From NCBI GenBank assembly GCA_029267455.1, contig JAJUIX010000012.1, forward strand, positions 1-12,375: DNA of 12,375 nucleotides, in the 5' to 3' direction. A program made the translations under genes and the position numbers. The notes under the pieces were generated by a model. It had not been told where the DNA came from and did not search any database. It was given only the letters and a program-made list of their open reading frames with translations. Of this stretch, positions 1-6,123 are shown one piece after another; position 1 is the first letter of the stretch, and each line of letters opens with the position of its first letter. Source of the stretch: Enteractinococcus sp. (GTDB lineage Bacteria > Actinomycetota > Actinomycetes > Actinomycetales > Micrococcaceae).

Positions 1-80
1 AAATTGGGTAAAAAAACCGTCACCAGGGCCAGGATGATGGCCGTGGCAACCGTGGTTAAAGCTGAGATTGTTCTGCGCAC
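1..80 (-). CDS. N-terminal fragment of a leftward, membrane-anchored or secreted protein
   Basis: Reading leftward from a GTG at 80-78, the frame stays open to the window edge. It encodes about 26 residues that start Met-Arg-Arg and continue with a long hydrophobic stretch ending in Leu-Pro-Asn. This has the form of an uncleaved signal anchor or signal peptide: basic start, hydrophobic core. An in-frame stop lies shortly upstream, so GTG is the only plausible start seen, although its Shine-Dalgarno sequence is poor (AGAAG almost touching the GTG). It would be divergent from mshD, with about 87 bp between the two starts. The start resembles the N-terminal anchor of YlbL-type PDZ/S16 proteases of Actinobacteria, but with this little sequence that is only a guess. 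It could also be a chance open frame. Confidence 0.35.
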   Translation of the reverse strand, partial: MRRTISALTTVATAIILALVTVFLPN

Positions 81-167
81 TCTTCTATCATGTCATGTCA
101 CGCGGCAGCCGGAGAGCTGAAAGACAACGAGAGCCTTAATGCTGTGGCGAACAGTTATTGTGGTGGC

Positions 168-1076
168 ATGACTGAATTGCGCGTGCTTGCTCCTTCTGAA
201 ACCGCCGATGAGTTATCTCGTCTTCGTAAACTGGCTGATCGTGGCGTGGCCGCCGACCAGAATGAACCGTTTGGTGATCAAACCTGGGTTGAACTGAATG
301 CGGGGAATGCCTGGCTGATTACCGCCGGGGAAGCAGAAGTGACCGGTGCCTCGGCGATCATCATTCCCTCTGATGCTCAGCAGCCGGTTTTGGTGGAATT
401 AGTTGTGGACCCAGATGCTCGGGGTGAAGGGCTTGGCCGCGCTTTAGTGGATGCGACGACAGATATTGTGACGCAGCAGGCCGCGGAGGGGCAGACCATC
501 ACGGCTTGGTCCCATGGCGATCATCCGGCTGCGCGCCATCTGGCAGCCCGCGCCGGATTGGAACCGGTGCGCGTGTTGTACCGGATGGCTCTTGAGATTG
601 ACCGTGAGTCCTTTGGTGATGCCAATATTCCGGCAGGCTATTCAATCCGCACCTTTGTGCCCGGTGATGATGACGCCGACTGGTTGGAACTCAATGCGAC
701 TGCTTTTGCGGACCATCCTGAACAGGGGCAGCTGACGCAAGCCGATCTGGATGCCCGTAAGGCAGAGGACTGGTTTGACCCGGCCGGCTTTTTCATTGCC
801 GAGGACGACAAGGGCGTTCCAGTGGGATTTCACTGGACGAAGACTCCCGTGGGTTCGGCCGCCGGCGAGGTATACGCAGTCGGCGTCCACCCCGAGACCC
901 AGGGCACCGGTTTAGGCAAAGCATTAACCGTCCACGGTATGAATTACTTAGCAGCGTCCGGGTTAGAGAAAATTGTGTTGTATGTTGATGATGAAAACCG
1001 CCCTGCGGTGAACTTGTACACTTCATTGGGCTTCGGTGTGGAAAACACTGACGTCATGTTCTCTTCGGATAGCTAA
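168..1076 (+). CDS. mshD: Mycothiol synthase (Cys-GlcN-Ins N-acetyltransferase)
   Basis: MshD catalyses the last step of mycothiol synthesis in the cytoplasm, transferring acetyl from acetyl-CoA to the cysteine amino group of Cys-GlcN-Ins. The protein has 302 residues (family about 300-315) and two tandem GNAT domains. Acetyl-CoA binding loops are visible in both: RGEGLG at residues 85-90 and QGTGLG at 245-250. The family signatures AFADHPEQG and WFDPAGFFIA are present in the middle, followed by GFHWTK. I chose the ATG at 168 because the product then begins MTELRVL, in register with known MshD proteins. An in-frame ATG at 90 would add 26 unconserved residues. No good Shine-Dalgarno precedes 168 (only GGTGG one base away), so the start is less certain than the identity. 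The next gene follows after 9 bp. Mycothiol is confined to Actinobacteria, which supports the taxonomic call. Confidence 0.94.
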   Translation: MTELRVLAPSETADELSRLRKLADRGVAADQNEPFGDQTWVELNAGNAWLITAGEAEVTGASAIIIPSDAQQPVLVELVVDPDARGEGLGRALVDATTDIVTQQAAEGQTITAWSHGDHPAARHLAARAGLEPVRVLYRMALEIDRESFGDANIPAGYSIRTFVPGDDDADWLELNATAFADHPEQGQLTQADLDARKAEDWFDPAGFFIAEDDKGVPVGFHWTKTPVGSAAGEVYAVGVHPETQGTGLGKALTVHGMNYLAASGLEKIVLYVDDENRPAVNLYTSLGFGVENTDVMFSSDS

Positions 1077-1085
1077 GGTCCATAC

Positions 1086-2099
1086 ATGCGCGCTGCAAAA
1101 CGCATCGGCAAACTCACATCGACTCGCACCACCGCACTCACGACAGAACAAGGAACGAACGCCAAAATTCTGGCCGCCGGTACCATCCCATGGCGTATCA
1201 AAAGTGGTCAGCTCCAAGTGTTGTTAATTCACCGGCCAGACTACAACGACTGGTCTTGGCCCAAAGGACGATTGAACGCCAATGAGACGCTACCCGAAAC
1301 GGCCTGGCGAGAAACCAAGGAAGAAGTCGGGTTGAATCTCTCGTTGGGGATCCCGTTGGGGGTTACCCGGTATAAAACCGCAGAAGGTAATAAGCGCAAA
1401 GAAGTCTGGTACTGGGCAGCACGGGTGGTTGATCAAAAGCCTTCTCCCGACAGTAAAGAAGTTGACCAGACCCGATGGGCAACGGTCGAGCAGGCTCAAC
1501 GGTTACTGTCGAAAGAAGCCGACCAGCAGCCGTTGGACAGGCTCGCAACAGCCTACGAGGCCAAGCAATTGGCCACCATTCCGTTTATTGTGTTGCGCCA
1601 GGCCAAACCAATTCCATCTGAAGCATGGACCAAAGATGAGGTAGACAGACCCCTGGCAGACTCTGGCTATACCCAAGCCAAAGCGGTCGCGCGTCTCTTA
1701 CGAGCGTGGAAACCCACGCGCATCGTAACGTCCAAATACAAGCGCTCCCTGGAAACGATTGCCCCGTATGTGAAAAAACACGGCGGAAGGGTCCGAACGA
1801 AGAAATGGCTCAATCCCAAAACCGCCTCCGAACACCCGAAACATTTCGTCCGACGGCTGCAACAAGAACTGAAGCGTTTAGAACCCAGCATGGTGTGCTC
1901 TCAGCCATCGGTCATTAAACGCATTTTGCAAGAGATCAGATCGTTAGTCCGCGATGAGGAGACGCTTGTGAAACCCAAAGTCGTGAAGTCGAAGAAGAAG
2001 TCGAATCTTTCACCCGGGTCCCTCATGGTGATACACCGCGCCAAACATCTTAGAGGCCAAATTGTATCGGTTGAACGCTACGACCCATTGGTGAAATAA
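1086..2099 (+). CDS. mutT1: Nudix hydrolase fused to a degenerate histidine-phosphatase domain (MutT1-like)
   Basis: The 337-residue product has two domains. Residues 28-155 are a Nudix hydrolase with a perfect Nudix box GX5EX7REUXEEXGU at 61-83 (G61, E67, R75, E76, E79, E80, G82). Residues 165-335 align with a histidine phosphatase (phosphoglycerate-mutase fold), as in mycobacterial MutT1, which cleans 8-oxo-dGTP and related nucleotides and can act on dinucleoside polyphosphates. DRPL, GYTQA and the SxxxR motif are recognisable. However, the family RHG/RHA motif that carries the phosphorylated histidine reads R171-Q172-A173, so the nucleophile is missing. The C-terminal part is unusually lysine-rich. 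The Nudix half should be active; the second half is probably structural or regulatory. It follows mshD by 9 bp with AAGG upstream, so co-transcription is likely. Assignment as a MutT1 counterpart rests on architecture. Confidence 0.85.
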   Translation: MRAAKRIGKLTSTRTTALTTEQGTNAKILAAGTIPWRIKSGQLQVLLIHRPDYNDWSWPKGRLNANETLPETAWRETKEEVGLNLSLGIPLGVTRYKTAEGNKRKEVWYWAARVVDQKPSPDSKEVDQTRWATVEQAQRLLSKEADQQPLDRLATAYEAKQLATIPFIVLRQAKPIPSEAWTKDEVDRPLADSGYTQAKAVARLLRAWKPTRIVTSKYKRSLETIAPYVKKHGGRVRTKKWLNPKTASEHPKHFVRRLQQELKRLEPSMVCSQPSVIKRILQEIRSLVRDEETLVKPKVVKSKKKSNLSPGSLMVIHRAKHLRGQIVSVERYDPLVK

Positions 2100-2106
2100 C
2101 CCGTGC

Positions 2107-2122
2107 ACATACTCGGGTATGT
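2107..2122 (+). other. Small stem-loop between the Nudix gene and the GNAT gene
   Basis: ACATAC and GTATGT form a perfect 6-bp stem around a TCGG tetraloop, 8 bp after the Nudix stop. No T-run follows; the next bases are C-rich. It could be a weak transcript-end or processing structure, or chance. It does not clearly split the upstream genes from the operon starting at 2155. Confidence 0.25.
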
Positions 2123-2154
2123 TGCCCCTTAGACCCCCTTGGTAGGCTGTGAAT

Positions 2155-2559
2155 ATGACTACCTCGCCAGGCACCCAGCCTCGAAAGATTGTGCATGACA
2201 ATCTTCGACTGGTCGATGCTCCCGCCAAGGATCGCTTCGAACTGTACCAAGATCGGCCTGATACCGATGACAGTGTTTTTATTGGGTTTATCGGCTATCG
2301 CATGGCAGACGAAGACCCTTCAGTGTATGTGCTGCAACACACCATTGTTGCCGAACAATACGGCCGGCAAGGGTATGCTCGTGCGCTGACGACCCTGGTG
2401 CTGGAACACCTGGCGAAACGGGAACAAAAGTTCACAACCCAATGTTCTTATATTGTGGACTATTTGCGCAGATACCCAGAGTATTTGCACCTCGTCACCA
2501 ATCCCGGCGCCCATCATCGATCATCACGGAATAAGGAACATGACCACAACTTCCATTGA
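2155..2559 (+). CDS. Small GNAT-like N-acetyltransferase (YjdJ/NATD1 type)
   Basis: The 134-residue protein matches the short GNAT family found as YjdJ in bacteria and NATD1 in animals (Acetyltransf_CG type). Visible features, in order, are FIGFIGYR and VYVLQHTIV strands, the acetyl-CoA loop GRQGYARAL, and the family signature [19 protein letters not shown] (usually pyrimidine-like CxYIxxxIxxHPEY). Here the usual His of HPEY is Tyr (YPEY). Members have no well-established substrate, so none is assigned. A charged His/Asn-rich tail of about 20 residues follows the domain. The ATG at 2155 is preferred over the GTG at 2149 because GGTAGG (2141-2146) sits 8 bp before it. Its last 20 bp overlap the start of thyA, implying translational coupling and a shared transcript. 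Confidence 0.8.
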   Translation: MTTSPGTQPRKIVHDNLRLVDAPAKDRFELYQDRPDTDDSVFIGFIGYRMADEDPSVYVLQHTIVAEQYGRQGYARALTTLVLEHLAKREQKFTTQCSYIVDYLRRYPEYLHLVTNPGAHHRSSRNKEHDHNFH

Positions 2560-3367
2560 TACCCCGTACGAAGAGTTGTTGGCAGATGTGTTAGAAAATG
2601 GCACGTTGACAACCGATCGCACCGGTACCGGGACCTACTCGGTGTTCGGCCGACAGATTCGCTACAACTTAGCCGAATACTTTCCACTGATCACCACCAA
2701 ACGCGTGCATTTCAAATCCGCTGCCTTGGAGCTCATCTGGTTCCTCAATGGTGATTCAAATGTGAAATGGCTCCAAGACCGTGGCGTACGTATCTGGAAT
2801 GAATGGGCCGACGAAGATGGCGAACTTGGTCCGGTCTATGGTGTGCAATGGCGCTCCTGGCCAGCCCCAAACGGCGAAACGATCGACCAGATCAGTCAGG
2901 TCATGGATTCCTTAGCGAATAATCCGGCGTCCCGTCGTCACCTGGTAACCGCATGGAACCCGGGGCAACTCGATGAGATGGCACTTCCGGCCTGCCACGC
3001 GATGTTCCAGTTCCACGTCCAACCGGAAAAAGATGGCCCCGGCAAACTGTCTTGCCAGCTCTATCAGCGATCAGCAGACATGTTCTTGGGCGTCCCATTC
3101 AATATTGCCGAATATTCTCTGCTGACGATGATGATGGCCCACCAGCTCGGATACAATCCCGGTGAATTCGTATGGACCGGCGGAGACGTCCACATCTATA
3201 CCAACCATGTCGAACAGGTACGCGAACAACTCTCGCGCGAACCGTACCCGTACCCACAGTTGCGGTTCCGTCGCAAACCGAAAGATCTGTTCAGCTACGA
3301 ATGGGAAGATTTTGAACTCGTCGAATACCAACACCACCCCACTATCAAAGCTCCAGTTGCCGTCTAA
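2540..3367 (+). CDS. thyA: Thymidylate synthase
   Basis: ThyA converts dUMP to dTMP with 5,10-methylenetetrahydrofolate as methyl donor and reductant, releasing dihydrofolate. The 275-residue protein is slightly longer than the usual 264. Conserved blocks are [16 protein letters not shown] near the start (phosphate-binding Arg), WEL-type [35 protein letters not shown], the catalytic Cys152, [33 protein letters not shown] (dUMP-binding Asp/Asn/His/Tyr) and the C-terminal IKAPVAV. The residue before the catalytic cysteine is Ala (LPACH) where E. coli has APCH and many others PPCH. A short insertion lies at PEKDGPGK before LSCQ. The ATG at 2540 gives a standard N-terminus (TPYEELL) and has AAGGA just upstream, closely spaced. 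It overlaps the GNAT gene by 20 bp and folA by 11 bp. Confidence 0.98.
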   Translation: MTTTSIDTPYEELLADVLENGTLTTDRTGTGTYSVFGRQIRYNLAEYFPLITTKRVHFKSAALELIWFLNGDSNVKWLQDRGVRIWNEWADEDGELGPVYGVQWRSWPAPNGETIDQISQVMDSLANNPASRRHLVTAWNPGQLDEMALPACHAMFQFHVQPEKDGPGKLSCQLYQRSADMFLGVPFNIAEYSLLTMMMAHQLGYNPGEFVWTGGDVHIYTNHVEQVREQLSREPYPYPQLRFRRKPKDLFSYEWEDFELVEYQHHPTIKAPVAV

Positions 3368-3902
3368 CACCCGCATCGGCATGGTCTGGGCCCAAAGCCT
3401 CAACGGTGTCATTGGCCGTGACGGTGATATGCCCTGGCATGTGCCCGAAGATCTGCAGCACTTCAAAAAAGTCACGATGGACCAAGTCTTGGTCATGGGA
3501 CGCAAAACCTGGTCGTCATTCCCCGATTCCGTTCGGCCCCTGCCCGGACGCACATCGATAGTGGTCTCGGAGACATTTTCGGAAGACCCATCCGACCCAA
3601 AACTGCACGAGGACAACGTTCACGTGACCGGCGATCTGCGTTCCGGGCTCGAACTTGCCGGTGAGCTTAAGACAGGTCACAAAATTTGGGTCATCGGTGG
3701 GGGCAGCCTATATGATCAGGCACTAGAAGTAACCACCGTTGTAGAACGCAGCGTATTCAACCTCAATGTTGACGGCGACACCTTTGCCCCCGAGCTCGAC
3801 GACTCGTGGACTTTGAAAACTCAAGACCCAGCGAATGGCTGGCATATGTCCGAATCTTCGGTGCAATACCGGTTTGAACGATGGGAGCGCACCCTTGACT
3901 AA
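3357..3902 (+). CDS. folA: Dihydrofolate reductase
   Basis: DHFR reduces dihydrofolate to tetrahydrofolate with NADPH, recycling the dihydrofolate produced by ThyA encoded just upstream. The 181-residue product shows the first strand [14 protein letters not shown], the Met20-loop region [11 protein letters not shown] with the catalytic acid Asp32, the nucleotide-binding [21 protein letters not shown], and the IGGGSLY NADPH loop (residues 113-119), then GDTFAPEL and a C-terminal YRFERWER strand. I place the start at TTG 3357, inside the end of thyA. The only later ATG (3381) would cut into the first beta-strand, and no in-frame ATG or GTG lies close by. No convincing Shine-Dalgarno precedes the TTG, so coupled initiation from thyA is likely. 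Its last bases overlap the next gene. Confidence 0.95.
   Translation: MPSNTRIGMVWAQSLNGVIGRDGDMPWHVPEDLQHFKKVTMDQVLVMGRKTWSSFPDSVRPLPGRTSIVVSETFSEDPSDPKLHEDNVHVTGDLRSGLELAGELKTGHKIWVIGGGSLYDQALEVTTVVERSVFNLNVDGDTFAPELDDSWTLKTQDPANGWHMSESSVQYRFERWERTLD
3883..3887 (+). promoter_or_regulatory. Ribosome binding site that sets the TTG start of the membrane protein
   Basis: GGGAG lies within the 3' end of folA, 7 bp before TTG 3895. This is the best-placed Shine-Dalgarno in the area, and it defines a short membrane protein with a polar N-terminus rather than the longer frame opening at 3835. Confidence 0.6.
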
Positions 3903-4137
3903 AACAACGAACACCGCTCCGGTGTCCCAGCGCCAAATGGTGCTGGCGTTCATCGGCCTGGTGGCCGGCCCCCTACTTGCCCTGGTGTGCGCCGGAATGG
4001 GACTCTATCTGGTCCTGACAGGCAAGACGATCGCCGGTATTATTTTTCTCCTCGTGCTGACCCAATTGTTTATTGGCGTGGGACTGTGGGCCTACAACGC
4101 TCGGAAAAAACACGCCCTAGCCCAGAAGGTAGAATAA
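3895..4137 (+). CDS. Small two-helix membrane protein of unknown function
   Basis: The TTG at 3895 opens an 80-residue protein. It has a polar Thr/Asn/Gln start (residues 1-14), a hydrophobic helix at about 15-41, a short turn with Thr-Gly-Lys, a second helix at about 46-66, and a basic cytoplasmic-type tail ([11 protein letters not shown]). This is a helical hairpin with no catalytic motif, and I do not recognise the family. The start overlaps the last 8 bp of folA and has GGGAG 7 bp upstream; asd follows after 4 bp. It is therefore embedded in the thyA-folA-asd run and almost certainly translated with it. It could be a small assembly or transport-associated factor, but nothing in the sequence shows a role. 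A longer form from 3835 is less likely because the extra residues lie inside folA and have no ribosome site. Confidence 0.7.
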   Translation: MTKTTNTAPVSQRQMVLAFIGLVAGPLLALVCAGMGLYLVLTGKTIAGIIFLLVLTQLFIGVGLWAYNARKKHALAQKVE

Positions 4138-4141
4138 CCCT

Positions 4142-5314
4142 ATGACTCAACAAGTTTCAGAGGCACCACTGTACGCTGATGCCGCGTCCCGCCCCTCGGT
4201 TGGGCTCATCGGATGGCGTGGCATGGTCGGCTCCGTGCTCATGCAGCGCATGGTCGAAGAAAACGACTTTGCCAAAATCAACCCGGTGTTCTTTTCCACT
4301 TCCAACGCTGGCGGACCGGTTCCAGAACTGCCAGGGGTGGACACCTCGGAGACCCTGCAGGACGCCCACGACCTCGAAACTCTGGCCAAGCTGCCCATTA
4401 TTTTGACCACCCAGGGTGGCGATTACACCAATGAGGTGTATCCGAAACTTCGTGCCACCGGCTGGGATGGTATCTGGATTGATGCTGCCTCCGCGCTGCG
4501 CATGGACGATGAATCGATCATCGTCTTGGATCCGGTCAACCGCGACCAGATCGATGCCGGCTTAAAAAACGGCATCAACCAGTTTGTCGGCGGCAACTGC
4601 ACCGTCTCCCTGATGCTATTGGGCCTCGGCGGGCTGATGCGCAACGGCCTGGTCGAATGGGGAACCGCCATGACCTACCAGGCGGCCTCCGGTGGCGGTG
4701 CTCGCCACATGCGTGAGCTGCTCAAAGGCTTCGGTACCCTGCACGACGTCGTGGCAGAAGACTTGAAAAACCCAAGCTCAGCCATCCTGGATATTGACCG
4801 CAAGGTCATCGAAGCACAGCGCGATGGCAGCATGGATGTCGCCCAGTTCGGTGCACCGCTTGCCGGTTCGCTGATCCCATGGATTGATTCTGATCTTGGC
4901 AACGGCATGTCCCGGGAAGACTGGAAAGGCATGGCCGAGACCAACAAGATCTTGGGTCGCAGCGGTGATGACATCATGCCGTTAGAGTCCGTGACCGTTC
5001 GTATTGGTGCGCTGCGCTCCCACTCTCAGGCGCTGACCTTGAAACTCACCAAGGATGTTCCTTTGGATGAGATCGAAGACATGCTGGCCAACGACAACGA
5101 CTGGGTCAAGGTTGTACCGAACACCAAAGAGGCTTCGGTAGAACAGCTCACCCCGGTGGCCGTCACCGGCACCATGGATATCCCGGTGGGTCGTATTCGC
5201 AAACTTGCGATGGGTCCCGAATACATCTCAGCTTTCACCGTGGGTGATCAGCTGCTATGGGGTGCTGCCGAACCAGTACGCCGCATGCTGATGATCGCCA
5301 CCGACAACCTCTAA
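4142..5314 (+). CDS. asd: Aspartate-semialdehyde dehydrogenase, E. coli-type subfamily
   Basis: Asd makes L-aspartate 4-semialdehyde from aspartyl phosphate using NADPH, the branch point to diaminopimelate/lysine, threonine and methionine. The protein has 390 residues with the dinucleotide loop [13 protein letters not shown] (21-33), the active-site GGNCTVS with Cys153, the [12 protein letters not shown] substrate segment, and the second catalytic residue His294 in [15 protein letters not shown] lies near the end. It resembles the longer E. coli subfamily ([14 protein letters not shown] is shared word for word) more than the roughly 345-residue form of mycobacteria and Bacillus. About 16 extra residues precede the Rossmann fold. 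AGAAGG lies 12 bp before ATG 4142, rather distant. It is not next to lysC here but is the last gene of the thyA-folA run, and a strong terminator follows. Confidence 0.97.
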   Translation: MTQQVSEAPLYADAASRPSVGLIGWRGMVGSVLMQRMVEENDFAKINPVFFSTSNAGGPVPELPGVDTSETLQDAHDLETLAKLPIILTTQGGDYTNEVYPKLRATGWDGIWIDAASALRMDDESIIVLDPVNRDQIDAGLKNGINQFVGGNCTVSLMLLGLGGLMRNGLVEWGTAMTYQAASGGGARHMRELLKGFGTLHDVVAEDLKNPSSAILDIDRKVIEAQRDGSMDVAQFGAPLAGSLIPWIDSDLGNGMSREDWKGMAETNKILGRSGDDIMPLESVTVRIGALRSHSQALTLKLTKDVPLDEIEDMLANDNDWVKVVPNTKEASVEQLTPVAVTGTMDIPVGRIRKLAMGPEYISAFTVGDQLLWGAAEPVRRMLMIATDNL

Positions 5315-5344
5315 AGCACAGCCGGGTATACCGCACAACAATTT

Positions 5345-5390
5345 CATTTGAGCCATCAGTCGTGAAACCGACTGGTGGCTCAAGTGTTTT
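5345..5390 (+). terminator. Rho-independent terminator after asd
   Basis: The arms 5345-5362 and 5369-5386 form an 18-bp stem with two G-T wobbles around the 6-nt loop TGAAAC. It is immediately followed by TTTT (5387-5390). The stem begins 30 bp after the asd stop, so it closes the operon that starts at 2155. Confidence 0.9.
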
Positions 5391-5438
5391 AACGCGCACC
5401 AGGCCAGTGGGCTCGGGAGGGCACCCATCAGCTAAAGT

Positions 5439-5475
5439 GTGCTATATCTCACTCAACTACTGAGCCGTGCTATAT
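5439..5475 (+). repeat. Two direct copies of GTGCTATAT upstream of the DUF4442 gene
   Basis: GTGCTATAT occurs at 5439-5447 and again at 5467-5475, 28 bp start to start, and each copy is followed within about 10-20 bases by ACTGAG. The repeats lie 36-72 bp before the GTG start at 5511. They may be promoter -10-like elements (TATAT), paired sites for a regulator, or a small local duplication. No matching -35 box was convincing. Confidence 0.3.
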
Positions 5476-5510
5476 GCCGACTGAGCTGCCCCTGTCCGAG
5501 GAGGATGGTT

Positions 5511-6041
5511 GTGAAACTTCCCAAATTCAAAATCCCAACCTACGCGTCGATGCGTATTGGCCCAAAATTTTTGCAGCGCTTTATGCGTATTTGGCCACCG
5601 TATTTCGGTGCCGGTATCAAGCCTGAATACATTGCCGAGGACGCGTCACGGTCCATCGTGACGCACAAGCCCAATGTGTTCACCCGCAATCTGGTGGGGA
5701 CAGCGTTTGGCGGCACGATGCTGGCCATGACCGATCCATTTTTTATGTTTGCCGGCGTGTACGGGCTGGGGAAAGAATATCTGGTATGGGACGTCGGCGT
5801 TGAAGCACAGTTCGTGAAACCCGGTCGCGGTAAGATCACCGCCGATATGCAGGTCTCAGATGAAACATGGGAACTCATCCGCACCAAAACCGCCAATGGT
5901 GAGAAGTATCTGCACTGGTTTGACGTCGACATCACCGACGAGCAAGGCGATGTTGTGGCAAAAATTCGCCGGCAAGTGTACTTCCGGAAGAAACCACAAT
6001 TCGTGACATCCTCTACGACGCAAGACACAGCGACTCAATAG
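5511..6041 (+). CDS. DUF4442 hotdog-fold thioesterase-like protein
   Basis: The 176-residue protein fits the DUF4442 family, whose members share the hotdog fold of acyl-CoA thioesterases. The diagnostic stretch is the central NLVGTAFGGTMLAMTD followed by GLGKEYLVWD and VKPGRGKI. Family members are usually described as cytoplasmic enzymes acting on acyl thioesters, but a substrate cannot be read from this sequence. The start is GTG 5511: GAGG at 5501-5504 lies 6 bp before it. An ATG at 5505 touches the Shine-Dalgarno, and the earlier in-frame ATG at 5439 would add unrelated sequence. The gene stands alone between the asd terminator and a convergent large gene, so it probably has its own promoter within 5391-5510. 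Confidence 0.8.
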   Translation: MKLPKFKIPTYASMRIGPKFLQRFMRIWPPYFGAGIKPEYIAEDASRSIVTHKPNVFTRNLVGTAFGGTMLAMTDPFFMFAGVYGLGKEYLVWDVGVEAQFVKPGRGKITADMQVSDETWELIRTKTANGEKYLHWFDVDITDEQGDVVAKIRRQVYFRKKPQFVTSSTTQDTATQ

Positions 6042-6062
6042 CCCATCTTCGATATACGAAAG

Positions 6063-6100
6063 CCGCGCCCGTTCTCACAGCTTCGTGAAAACGGGCGCGG
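6063..6100. terminator. Hairpin between convergent genes, probable bidirectional terminator
   Basis: CCGCGCCCGTTCTCAC (6063-6078) pairs with GTGAAAACGGGCGCGG (6085-6100) with one mismatch around the loop AGCTTC, a GC-rich 16-position stem. It lies 21 bp after the DUF4442 stop and 23 bp after the stop of the leftward surface-protein gene. No long T-run follows on either strand (CTTTCG on the minus side), so termination efficiency is uncertain, but the position between convergent stops strongly suggests this role. Confidence 0.75.
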
Positions 6101-6123
6101 TCGGTATCCGGTGTTATCTCGGG

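Noticed and set aside
90..167. Longer mshD from the ATG at 90
   Set aside because: The extra 26 residues do not fit the MshD N-terminus and no Shine-Dalgarno precedes position 90.
3071..3616. A 181-residue minus-strand frame under thyA and folA
   Set aside because: Both strands cannot plausibly code here; thyA and folA motifs are complete and the reverse product has no recognisable motif.
3895..4137. Phage holin or toxin reading of the small two-helix protein
   Set aside because: It lies inside a metabolic operon with no antitoxin, lysis gene or phage context; two helices alone are not evidence.
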